Below are positions 43,190 through 51,483 of a DNA stretch of 53,287 bases, one piece after another. How positions within the stretch are numbered: position 1 is the first letter of the stretch; the number at the start of each line of letters is the position of its first letter. The DNA comes from Candidatus Zixiibacteriota bacterium (lineage in GTDB: Bacteria > Zixibacteria > MSB-5A5 > JAABVY01 > JAHJOQ01). The DNA lies in assembly GCA_018820315.1 (NCBI GenBank), contig JAHJOQ010000026.1, forward strand, positions 1 through 53,287, written 5' to 3'. Made by a program: the position numbers and the translations under genes. Below the pieces are notes generated by a model, which made no database searches, was not told where the DNA came from, and saw only the letters and a list, made by a program, of their open reading frames with translations.

Positions 43190-43705
43190 TTAAGAGTTGT
43201 CGGTTTCGCCAGGTTCCTTGGTTGAAGGCTCCTCCGTTGTCTCCGGCGCAGCTTCTTTAGTTGGTTCTTCCGTGATCTCGGTGGTCGCGGCTTTCGCGGT
43301 CGGTTCTTTCGTGATCACTGTAGTCGCAACTTCCTCAGCCGGTTCTTCCTTGATCTCTGTAGCCGCGGCTTTCGCCTTCAGACTTCTCTTCTTGCGTTCA
43401 CGAATGGTATTCTTGATCTCAATGTCGTCACCAGACTCACCCGCTCTTACCTTCTCCCACTTGTCGAGAAGTTTGATCTGTTTGAACAGGCTTGTGACAG
43501 TCTCAGACATCTGAGCGCCGTTCTTCAGCCACTTGAAGACCTTCTCAGGTTCCACGTTGATTTTCGCCGGCTTTTCCATCGGGTTGTAGTAGCCGAGAGT
43601 CTCTAGAAAGCGCCCGTCACGCGCATATCTCGAGTCGGCAGCGACGAAGCGATAGAACGGTCGCTTCTTTGAACCCATCCGTCTCAGTCGAATACGTACG
43701 GCCAA
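43190..43705 (-). CDS. rpsP: 30S ribosomal protein S16 with a repetitive acidic tail
   Basis: 171 residues, twice the usual length. Residues 1-85 are a normal S16 ([49 protein letters not shown]). After a basic segment ([13 protein letters not shown]) comes a tail of four imperfect 13-residue repeats of the type [13 protein letters not shown] (about residues 114-165), rich in Thr, Glu, Pro and Ala. The tail has no recognisable fold and should be disordered on the ribosome surface. The gene lies between ffh and khpA as expected. Confidence 0.96.
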   Translation of the reverse strand: MAVRIRLRRMGSKKRPFYRFVAADSRYARDGRFLETLGYYNPMEKPAKINVEPEKVFKWLKNGAQMSETVTSLFKQIKLLDKWEKVRAGESGDDIEIKNTIRERKKRSLKAKAAATEIKEEPAEEVATTVITKEPTAKAATTEITEEPTKEAAPETTEEPSTKEPGETDNS

Positions 43706-43718
43706 TTAGGATTCCTCC

Positions 43719-45038
43719 TTACATCTTGAACATTCCCTTGGCGAGATCATTCATCTGTCCACGGGATATTTTCTTCAGCATCTTCTGCATCTGCGTAAAT
43801 TGTTTCAATATGCGATTGACATCCGCCAGATCATTGCCCGATCCGAGCGCAATGCGTCTGCGCCTCGAACCATCGATTATATTAGGTTTCAATCTCTCTT
43901 CACGCGTCATCGATTGTATCATCGCCTCGATTCTAACGAGCGCGTGATCATCGACTTCAATATTTTTCATGGCCTTGCCCATGCCCGGAATCATTGAGAG
44001 AATCGATTCGAGCGAGCCCATTTTCTTCAACTGCTGCAGCTGGCCATAGAAGTCATCAAACGTAAATGCCTCTTTCTGAAGCTTCTTCTGGAGCTTCTCG
44101 GCTTCGCGCATGTCGACGACATCCTGTGCCTTTTCGACAAGGCTCAGAACATCTCCCATACCGAGTATCCTGGAAGCCAAACGGTCCGGGTGGAATACCT
44201 CGAGATCCGACAGTTTTTCACCGACGCCGATCATCTTAATCGGTTTGCCGGTTACAGCTTTGATCGACAGTGCCGCGCCGCCGCGTGCGTCGCCGTCCAT
44301 CTTCGACAAGATGACACCTGTCAGATCGAGACGACCATCAAACTCCGAGGCGATATTCACTGCATCCTGGCCGGTCATCGCGTCTGCTATAAGCAACAGC
44401 TCATCAGGCTCGACAGCTTTCTTGATCTCTTCGAGTTCGATCATAAGCTTGTCATCGATATGTAGTCGTCCCGCGGTGTCTATTATTACTACGTCATGGT
44501 TGCCTGCGCGAGCTTCGACCAATGAATCTCTTGAGATCGAAACCGGATCTTTGTCCACATGAAACACCGGCATATTGATGCTCTTGCCGAGCACTTTCAA
44601 CTGATCGACAGCCGCCGGTCTGTATATGTCTGCTGCTACCAGCAGGGGGGATTTGCTCTTCTTGCGATAATCGAGTGCAAGTTTGCCGCACATGGTCGTC
44701 TTGCCCGAGCCTTGAAGCCCTACAATCATGATCACGGTCGGCGGAGATGATGAGATTATTAGACTACTGGATGCAGATCCGAGAACCTGGACCAGCTCTT
44801 CATGGATAATCTTTATGACCTGCTGACCGGGCGTTATCGACTGAAGCACTCCTTCGCCGAGCGATTTCTCTCTGACGCTCGCGATGAAGTCCTTGGCAAC
44901 CTTGTAGTTGACATCAGCCTCAAGAAATGCCCGTCTGACCTCTTTCAATGCAGACGAGATATTGGCCTCTGTCAGTTTCCCGTGGCCTTTAAGCTTCTTG
45001 AAGATTCCTTCAAGTTTGTATGTCAAATCATCGAACAT
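43719..45038 (-). CDS. ffh: Ffh, signal recognition particle GTPase
   Basis: From ATG 45038 the product has 439 residues (a start four residues earlier is possible). N-domain helices; G1 GLQGSGKTTMCGKLA; VAADIYRPAAVDQL; DTAGRLHIDD; TGVILSKMDGDARGG; then the methionine-rich M domain with SMIPGMGKAM and the RNA-binding MTREERLKP...GSRRRRIALGSG. It binds signal sequences and 4.5S RNA for co-translational targeting. First gene of the ribosome-related operon. An RNA gene for 4.5S is not visible here. Confidence 0.98.
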   Translation of the reverse strand: MFDDLTYKLEGIFKKLKGHGKLTEANISSALKEVRRAFLEADVNYKVAKDFIASVREKSLGEGVLQSITPGQQVIKIIHEELVQVLGSASSSLIISSSPPTVIMIVGLQGSGKTTMCGKLALDYRKKSKSPLLVAADIYRPAAVDQLKVLGKSINMPVFHVDKDPVSISRDSLVEARAGNHDVVIIDTAGRLHIDDKLMIELEEIKKAVEPDELLLIADAMTGQDAVNIASEFDGRLDLTGVILSKMDGDARGGAALSIKAVTGKPIKMIGVGEKLSDLEVFHPDRLASRILGMGDVLSLVEKAQDVVDMREAEKLQKKLQKEAFTFDDFYGQLQQLKKMGSLESILSMIPGMGKAMKNIEVDDHALVRIEAMIQSMTREERLKPNIIDGSRRRRIALGSGNDLADVNRILKQFTQMQKMLKKISRGQMNDLAKGMFKM

Positions 45039-45133
45039 ATTCCATCCCAAAAATATAGAACCGCTAAATATAGCAAATAAACCTAATCTGGCAACTGAAT
45101 TCTATCATCAGCCTGACTGGACTGATTTTGCTT

Positions 45134-45793
45134 TCAGTGAGGGGCGGTCACTTCCTTGATGCGGCGCGCGAATTCTCCGTAGTCTCCTGATCGGTAGAAT
45201 GATGAGCCGGTGATGAGGATCTCGGCTCCTGCCGATGCCACACGCGGCGCGGTCTTCAGGTCTATTCCGCCATCAATTGCTATTTCGCACTTAAGTCCTT
45301 GACCATCAATGTATTGCCGTGCTCTGTTGACTTTCTTCACCGAATCGGGAATGAATCTCTGTCCGGCAAAACCGGGATGTACTGACATAATAAGCAGCCA
45401 ATCAGCATGTTCCAGGTATGGCTCGACCACTTCCACCGGTGTGTTCGGTGAAACGGTGATTCCCGATTTGATGCCGAGGCTTCGGATTGTCTCCAGCATC
45501 TTCTCGGGATGCTCGACAGCTTCGTAATGGATCGTCAGGTAATCTGCTCCTGCCGCAGCATATATCTCGAGATACTCACCGGGATTCGAGATCATCAAAT
45601 GCACGTCAAGTGGTATGTCCGTCTCGCTGTTGATGTACTTCACGAGTTCCGGTCCAAACGTCAGGTTAGGCACGAAATGACCATCCATGATGTCAAGGTG
45701 GATGTAGTCGACTCCGGCGGCGGCAGTTTTCTGAATTTCGTCCTGCAGATGGCCGAAATCTGCGGCGAGTATCGACGGTGATAACTTAATCAT
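45134..45793 (-). CDS. rpe: Rpe, ribulose-phosphate 3-epimerase
   Basis: 219 residues; ATG 45793 overlaps the upstream stop as TGATG (a TTG one codon earlier is less likely). TIM barrel with SPSILAADFGHL, YIHLDIMDGHFVPNLTFGPE, DVHLMISNPG, LIMSVHPGFAGQRFIP, and the phosphate-binding EIAIDGGIDLKTA...LITGSSFYRS. It interconverts ribulose 5-phosphate and xylulose 5-phosphate in the pentose phosphate pathway. It is co-transcribed with rsmB and the PASTA gene. Confidence 0.98.
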   Translation of the reverse strand: MIKLSPSILAADFGHLQDEIQKTAAAGVDYIHLDIMDGHFVPNLTFGPELVKYINSETDIPLDVHLMISNPGEYLEIYAAAGADYLTIHYEAVEHPEKMLETIRSLGIKSGITVSPNTPVEVVEPYLEHADWLLIMSVHPGFAGQRFIPDSVKKVNRARQYIDGQGLKCEIAIDGGIDLKTAPRVASAGAEILITGSSFYRSGDYGEFARRIKEVTAPH

Positions 45794-46566
45794 CAATCTG
45801 TCACCGAGACTTTGAGTTCAATCGACGAGCCAAGCTCGACTTTGCTCCCCTCACGCAATGACTGCCAGATTACTGTGTTGGGCAGAAGGTCTGTCATGAC
45901 CGCGCGGTCTATCCCGGATATATTCAGGCCCAAAGAATCGACAGTCTTTTCAGCCTCCGACAGGACGGTTCCGACAAGCTGGGGGACAGCTACTATGGTC
46001 GTCTGAGAACCACGATTGAAGAAAAGATTCACTGACGTTGATTTCGGAACGAGGGATCCTGCGGCGGGGATTGAGTAGACCGTTACGTTGATAGGTAGAG
46101 AATCGCTTGCCGCCCATCCTACGCCGCCAAGTTCAAGCCCGGCTTCCCTCAGCTTCAATTCGCTTTGCCGCTGGGAGAACCCAACCATATTCGGGACAGT
46201 TGCCATCTCACGTCCGGCAGACTTCATCACCTTGACCCTCCGTCCCTCCTTTACCTTTGTTCCACCCGGAGGTGTCTGGGTCATCACCGTTCCTTCGGGG
46301 AGGCTTGGGCTTGGCTCCTCTCCGGCAATCTCAAGTTCGGCACCCACCTTTTCAAGCGCGGTGGTAGCTTCAGTAAGACTCATGCCGACAACATCCGGAA
46401 GCGCGACTTCGGAGCCGTGCCGGGTGACCCACGGCATAACAACTGCGTCCGTCAAGAGAAACAGCAGAACAAGCAGCAGAACCGGGAAGAGGAAGTATAC
46501 CACCAGTGGAAACCAGATAGTCTTCCTCGGAATGAATCTCAAGAAGTACTTTTTCTCGGATTCCAT
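45793..46566 (-). CDS. Membrane-anchored three-PASTA protein without kinase domain
   Basis: 257 residues. A basic cytosolic N-terminus of about 20 residues (ESEKKYFLRFIPRKTIWF), one transmembrane helix (about 20-43), then three PASTA domains outside: about 55-115 (LPDVVGMSLTEATTALEKVG), 118-187 (VPNMVGFSQRQSELKLREAG) and 190-257 (VPQLVGTVLSEAEKTVDSLG). PASTA domains bind peptidoglycan fragments in PknB/PrkC kinases and some PBPs. Here no catalytic domain is attached. Its start overlaps the rsmB stop, and rpe starts on its stop codon. Confidence 0.93.
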   Translation of the reverse strand: MESEKKYFLRFIPRKTIWFPLVVYFLFPVLLLVLLFLLTDAVVMPWVTRHGSEVALPDVVGMSLTEATTALEKVGAELEIAGEEPSPSLPEGTVMTQTPPGGTKVKEGRRVKVMKSAGREMATVPNMVGFSQRQSELKLREAGLELGGVGWAASDSLPINVTVYSIPAAGSLVPKSTSVNLFFNRGSQTTIVAVPQLVGTVLSEAEKTVDSLGLNISGIDRAVMTDLLPNTVIWQSLREGSKVELGSSIELKVSVTD

Positions 46567-47918
46567 TATCCATTCTTCCTCACTCTAAAGGCAAACATGC
46601 CTTCCATCGTGCCCGCGCACGGAGGAATGAGCATGCAACCCTGACTTTGCACAAACTGATGATATTGAAAACCAGTCGGGACATCAAGATTAAAGTTGGG
46701 ATGCTTCTCCATGAACTCTTCGAAAACCTGGACAGTCTCTGCCGCAGTCAAAGTGCAAACACTGTACACGATAACGCCATCTTTGGCGACCAATCGCGCT
46801 GCGCTGTCCAGCAACTCAGACTGAATTCGGCTCAGCTTCGCGATATTCCCCCGGTTCTGCGTGTACTTGATCTCCGGGTGTTTAGCAATTGTGCCAACTC
46901 CGCTGCAGGGGGCGTCCAGCAGGACTGCGTCGAATTGCTCTCCAGCGTATGATCTTGCGTCAGCACACTCGCTGCTTATCGAATCCAGGCCGAGCCTGAC
47001 GAAGTTCTTTCTCATTGAATCAAACCTTGATTTGTCAACTTCAAGCGCAGTGATGTTTGCCGGGTGTCCGCATATTATTGCGAGCGTTGCTGCTTTCCCA
47101 CCCGGTGCCGCGCACATGTCGAGTATACGAGTATCAGGACCAGGGGGAAGCAACTCGGCAACGATTCCGGAGGAGACATTCTGGACAAAGCAGCGACCGC
47201 TTTCGAGCTCCTTCAGATCAGAAAGGTCCGCATCGTTGGAAAGCATGTAGTAGTCATCGTGGAACTCTGAATGAGAATATGATATTCCCTGTTGGTCAAG
47301 TGCCTGCTCGAATTCGCGGTTTGATATTCTGAGTCTATTGATGCGGAGTGTTATGCTCAGTCTCCGGATGAAGGCCTCCAGATAGCTTATCGCAACATCT
47401 CTACCGCAATCATTGATTAGCGTCTCCACCAGCCATTTCGACTGCGCGTATTTCACGGAGAGCATGTCGACCGCGGCACCTGAGGGCAGGAGATCATTCC
47501 AGTCTTTCGAAACCGATGCGACATTGCGTAGAACCGCATTCATGAATCCTGTCAAACCGTCGGTTAGAAGTTTGCGCGTGAGATTGACAGTCTCATTTAT
47601 CGCTGCCGATGTTGGGACTCTCGATTCCGGCATCAACTGGAATGCTCCGAGCCGCAGCAGATTCAATTTCTGCCGGTTTCGAAGCGATTTCCGGTTGCTC
47701 ACGAATTTTCCTATAATATAGTCGAGCTGCTCGCGGAATCTGACCACACCGTAGACAAGATTCGACACGAATGCCCTGTCGCGCGCTGAGAAATCCTCCC
47801 GAATCATTCGGGATTCTATAAGTTCAGGCAGGGGAGAAGGCGCTCTGTCAAAATCGCACAGAATCTCGACCGCAGCAAGGCGCACCGGGTCGAATTCAGT
47901 TTTGGTGGTCGGTTTCAT
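46566..47918 (-). CDS. rsmB: RsmB, 16S rRNA m5C967 methyltransferase
   Basis: 450 residues: N-terminal NusB-like RNA-binding domain (FSARDRAFVSNLVYGVVRFR, NRQKLNLLRLGAFQLM) and a C-terminal Rossmann methyltransferase with ILDMCAAPGGKAATLA (SAM site), LLDAPCSGVGTIAKHPEIKY (motif IV Cys) and the catalytic Cys in VIVYSVCTLTAAET. It methylates C967 of 16S rRNA. The C-terminus overlaps the PASTA gene by 1 nt. Confidence 0.96.
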   Translation of the reverse strand: MKPTTKTEFDPVRLAAVEILCDFDRAPSPLPELIESRMIREDFSARDRAFVSNLVYGVVRFREQLDYIIGKFVSNRKSLRNRQKLNLLRLGAFQLMPESRVPTSAAINETVNLTRKLLTDGLTGFMNAVLRNVASVSKDWNDLLPSGAAVDMLSVKYAQSKWLVETLINDCGRDVAISYLEAFIRRLSITLRINRLRISNREFEQALDQQGISYSHSEFHDDYYMLSNDADLSDLKELESGRCFVQNVSSGIVAELLPPGPDTRILDMCAAPGGKAATLAIICGHPANITALEVDKSRFDSMRKNFVRLGLDSISSECADARSYAGEQFDAVLLDAPCSGVGTIAKHPEIKYTQNRGNIAKLSRIQSELLDSAARLVAKDGVIVYSVCTLTAAETVQVFEEFMEKHPNFNLDVPTGFQYHQFVQSQGCMLIPPCAGTMEGMFAFRVRKNG

Positions 47919-47968
47919 AGGTTATCAGGTTAGGCAAAAGCCGGAGGAATGGCAAGCCAAAAGGCGGG

Positions 47969-50518
47969 CTATGGAATCTCAAAAGGTGTGAGGCGTTTGT
48001 CCTCGATTTGGATCAGGAGTTCTGTGCGCTTGATGGCAAGTTGCGCTATCTCCTCTTCGGTCAGGCCAAATCCATGCTGAAGAACCTCTGCTGGTCGAGC
48101 AAAGGTGAGCGTTCCGAAACCGCATGTCATTTCAAGAAGCGTGGTGCCGTTGCTCCCACGCAGATTCAATTCGAGTATGCCCGGTCGAATGTCGATTTCC
48201 AATACATCAGTCTTGGTCTTTCTGCTGACAACAAGACTCTCCATTGTGAGCGTCTGATCCCGCCTTTCGGCTGCAGTCTCGCTGCTCATCGGCAATTCGA
48301 TTTCGTAAACTGACACATTGATTCTCGAAGATAGCGATTGGCTCTTGCCGAAGAGCGGCTTGGTTTGACTTATGTAAAAGCCGTTCGGAAGAACCGCGTT
48401 GAGCCTGTCGAACATTTCCGTGTTGTAAGGTGCCTCTAACTGCACATCGAAGTACTCAGCATCCGAGGCATAACCAAGCGTGAGAGGCGGTCCAAATGCG
48501 ATTTTCTGATGTGGATGGAATCCCTGACTGTACGCGACCGCGATATTCCCTCGCCGCAACGCCCTTTCGAATACTCGCGTGTTGTCGAGATGGGACAGAA
48601 ACCGAACATCGGCACTCTTGCTCCATTTCACTCTAACTCTGCTGTTCGGCACCTGCAAGCCAGTCTGGACTTTGACGCGCTTGCTGCGCCTGCCAAATTC
48701 GACAGAAGAATCTGGCTGCTCCGGTTTTAGTGTCACGGCCGTGGATTGATCGGCTGTCTCCGAATCATCTACTGTTATTTCTCTTGATCGTAGAGCTTCA
48801 CGCTTAAGAGACTCCTTCTTGATTCCTTTCGATATGTGATCCCAGGGTAATGGTGCATCGAATGGGATTTCTCGATGATAATCCTTCATGCTGAGCTCGC
48901 AGGCCTCGTAGGCGCTGAGCCAGAGTTCATATTTGAAATGCTCGCTCCATGCATCGAGTCGAGCGCCGTTTCTGTATGCATGCTCGATCACATCAGCCAC
49001 CCGTCGATCACCGCGACCGAGAGCAGATTCCAACAGAGTCACCTCGGGGCTGCGGAACTTCACATTGACACTTCGGGGCGACATCTTTGAGATATATTTC
49101 TGCTTCTCAAGTATTTCGTCGTATCCAGCCTGTTTCTCCCATTGCCATGGAGTGTGCGCCTTTGGGCAGAAGGGGGAAGTTGTCACATTTATCGTCTTCC
49201 TGCCGGGACGACACTGGATCATGCGCGCAACCTTCTTCAAAAGCGCTCCAATTCCGTCGAGATCCTCGTCTGTTTCGGTCGGCAAACCGACCATGAAATA
49301 GAGTTTCAGCAACTGATAGTCATTGTCAAACGCCACATTCACAGCCTCGAGAAACTCTTCCTCAGGTACCGGCTTGTTGATGACTTTTCTAAGTCTGTCC
49401 GTACCGGCTTCGGGCGCAAGCGTCAATCCAGCCTTCCTGGATGCAGACAATTTCCTGGCGAGGCTCGGCGACAGGCCATTCGGTCTCAGCGAAGGCAGTG
49501 AGAGCGTAACACGATGTTCTTGCAGAATCGGCGTCAGCGCAGTGACGACATTCTCGAGTTCGGGATAGTCGGATGACGATAGTGAGAGCAGAGTCAGATC
49601 GGAGAATCCCGTCGCTGCCAGCGACTTTGTCGCCTGATCGATTATGTCTACAGGCTTGCGGTCCCTTCTCGGCCGATAGATCACTCCCGCCTGACAGAAG
49701 CGGCATGCCCGGCCGCAGCCACGCATGATCTCCACCGATAGACGATCATGCGTTATCTCGACGAACGGTACGATCGGTTTTGTCGGATAATAGTCCGGCT
49801 TCAACTCGTCTACCTTGCGGGCATAGACTATGTCCGGCGCGCTCTCGTCAAGTTTATCGAGCTTTGCGAACCTGCCGGAATCATATTCAGCTCTATAATA
49901 TGACGGAATGTACACACCGCCGATTTTCGACAGACGGGCGATCTTTTCGTCGCGAGAAACATCTTGCGAATCCCTCAGTGCGTCGACAATCTCAACAACA
50001 GCGTCTTCACCATCACCGAGAAATACGGCGTCGGCGAACTCTGCGAGCGGCTCAGGATTGAAAGTACAGGAGCCGCCGAGCATCACAATTGGATCATCAT
50101 CGCCGCGATCTTTGGAGCGCAACGGTATATCGGCGAGATCGAGAATGGTGAGAATGTTGGTGCTGCAGAGTTCATAGGCCACTGTGAATCCGAGCAGATC
50201 GAATTCACGAAGGGATGTCCGGGACTCGATCGAGAAGAGGGGGATTCCTGTCGACTTGAGACGATCTTCTGCGTCCGGTGCGGGTGCGAATACTCTCTCG
50301 GCTACTGCATAGTCGAGGCTATTGATTCGGTGATAGAGGATCTGCAGTCCCATGTGAGACATGCCGATCTCGTATAGATCGGGGAATGCCAGTGCCACAC
50401 GAACACGTCCGACATGATCTTTATGATGACTGTTGAGCTCGTTGCCTACGTATCTGCCCGGCTTCATAACCAGCGGCAAAAATTCGTGCTCTATCCTGTC
50501 GGAGAGTTTAGAGTCCAT
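47969..50518 (-). CDS. B12-binding-like radical SAM protein fused to DUF2344 domain (TIGR03960/TIGR03936 type)
   Basis: 849 residues. The N-terminal domain (about 1-240) resembles a cobalamin-type Rossmann fold (VRVALAFPDLYEIGMSHMGL). The radical SAM core has the unusual-spaced cluster motif CGRACRFC (CxxxCxxC) and KLYFMVGLPTETDEDL. The C-terminal 230 residues are the DUF2344 unit (VRVKWSKSADVRFLSHLDNT, QGFHPHQKIAFGPPLTLGYA). The fusion is widespread and often lies near rng and ribosomal genes; its substrate is unknown, and a role in RNA or ribosome modification has been guessed. Intact here. Confidence 0.9.
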   Translation of the reverse strand: MDSKLSDRIEHEFLPLVMKPGRYVGNELNSHHKDHVGRVRVALAFPDLYEIGMSHMGLQILYHRINSLDYAVAERVFAPAPDAEDRLKSTGIPLFSIESRTSLREFDLLGFTVAYELCSTNILTILDLADIPLRSKDRGDDDPIVMLGGSCTFNPEPLAEFADAVFLGDGEDAVVEIVDALRDSQDVSRDEKIARLSKIGGVYIPSYYRAEYDSGRFAKLDKLDESAPDIVYARKVDELKPDYYPTKPIVPFVEITHDRLSVEIMRGCGRACRFCQAGVIYRPRRDRKPVDIIDQATKSLAATGFSDLTLLSLSSSDYPELENVVTALTPILQEHRVTLSLPSLRPNGLSPSLARKLSASRKAGLTLAPEAGTDRLRKVINKPVPEEEFLEAVNVAFDNDYQLLKLYFMVGLPTETDEDLDGIGALLKKVARMIQCRPGRKTINVTTSPFCPKAHTPWQWEKQAGYDEILEKQKYISKMSPRSVNVKFRSPEVTLLESALGRGDRRVADVIEHAYRNGARLDAWSEHFKYELWLSAYEACELSMKDYHREIPFDAPLPWDHISKGIKKESLKREALRSREITVDDSETADQSTAVTLKPEQPDSSVEFGRRSKRVKVQTGLQVPNSRVRVKWSKSADVRFLSHLDNTRVFERALRRGNIAVAYSQGFHPHQKIAFGPPLTLGYASDAEYFDVQLEAPYNTEMFDRLNAVLPNGFYISQTKPLFGKSQSLSSRINVSVYEIELPMSSETAAERRDQTLTMESLVVSRKTKTDVLEIDIRPGILELNLRGSNGTTLLEMTCGFGTLTFARPAEVLQHGFGLTEEEIAQLAIKRTELLIQIEDKRLTPFEIP

Positions 50519-50557
50519 TCTGTAGAGAGATACCCCTCAGGCTCCTGAAAAAGAAAA

Positions 50558-50590
50558 AACCAAGAGCGCGTGAACCCTCTTGGTTCTTTA
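50558..50590 (-). terminator. Rho-independent terminator after the zinc-ribbon gene
   Basis: Arms AACCAAGAG (50558-50566) and CTCTTGGTT (50577-50585) pair over 9 bp. Read on the minus strand the stem is followed by TTTTTTCTTTTTC. It lies 22 nt past the stop at 50612. Confidence 0.85.
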
Positions 50591-50611
50591 GAGAAAGTCT
50601 TGTGTCCAATC

Positions 50612-50803
50612 TTAGGCCGATAGAATCTTCTCGTTGCACTTGCAGATCCCTACAAGGCGCGAGCGCATTCTAAAAGACTTGCCGTTCGCCGTAGGTTCCG
50701 GGCTTACTACGAGTGTATGAGCAACCGGCTGATTGCAAGTCGGACACATTGTGATATCTTTCTTCTTGCTCGCTTTATCTGCGAAAGATTGTCTTTTTGC
50801 CAT
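50612..50803 (-). CDS. Small zinc-ribbon protein
   Basis: 63 residues; GGAGATAGGT-type signal upstream of ATG 50803. A basic N-terminus (AKRQSFADKASKKKD) precedes a zinc-ribbon half TMCPTCNQPV, with the second pair in GICKCNEK (CxC). Four cysteines could bind one zinc. The family is unnamed to me. Basic character and position among translation genes suggest nucleic-acid or ribosome binding, as inference only. It has its own terminator. Confidence 0.75.
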   Translation of the reverse strand: MAKRQSFADKASKKKDITMCPTCNQPVAHTLVVSPEPTANGKSFRMRSRLVGICKCNEKILSA

Positions 50804-50918
50804 ACCTATCTCCTCTCAGTTCGGGCTTAATATATACTAACGCCAATTTCTGTCAACTGTTTCTTTGCGGCCTTTCTTTCCAATGGTCGTGCAGAAGCAG
50901 ACCAGTTCTCGCGTGGTG

Positions 50919-51446
50919 TTACTGGTGTGTAAGCTCCACGTTACCGACACAATCGATTCCACCCTCCTCATAAAGCGCGATGTCAATCGATGAAATCGTG
51001 CCTTCCACAGCGAACTCCTTATCATTCAATCTGTTCGCAAGATTCACGCATTCTTGCGGATTCGGCGAGTTTCCGACGGTAACATGCGGAATGTATGGCA
51101 TATCGAGCCTCTGGTTGCCCTCAAGGATGCCAGTATAGAGCCTGTCGTGCAACCTTGCTATTTTGCTGTGTCCTTCCTCCGGGACAAGCAGTACGAAAGT
51201 AAGGGCTTCTGACTTGTCGGTGACGATTACAGTACTTCTCAGGACGAATCTTATGATATGTGTCTTTCTCGCTATATTGCCTACATGGTCAGTGAAGTCA
51301 TCCTGAGATATGCCTTCCGTACCGAACACAAGTGTGAAATGCGGCCGAACAATACTATAGTTTTTCTCGTGCGCTTCTCGGACATTTTCGATCCATGCAA
51401 AATCTTCGGGTGTCAACTCCGGGTAGCTCAGTGCAATCAGACTCAT
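50919..51446 (-). CDS. 2H phosphoesterase (2'-5' RNA ligase-like)
   Basis: 175 residues with the two HxTx motifs of the 2H superfamily: PHFTLVF (about residue 35) and PHVTVGN (about residue 120). Spacing and length fit the LigT/YjcG branch. These enzymes open or join 2',5' or cyclic phosphates in RNA; the substrate here is unknown. It has no signal peptide. It is 38 nt beyond uvrB on the same strand and may share its transcript. Confidence 0.9.
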   Translation of the reverse strand: MSLIALSYPELTPEDFAWIENVREAHEKNYSIVRPHFTLVFGTEGISQDDFTDHVGNIARKTHIIRFVLRSTVIVTDKSEALTFVLLVPEEGHSKIARLHDRLYTGILEGNQRLDMPYIPHVTVGNSPNPQECVNLANRLNDKEFAVEGTISSIDIALYEEGGIDCVGNVELTHQ

Positions 51447-51483
51447 GTGGATGTTCCTCTGGTTCGGTAACAGAGTAATGACA

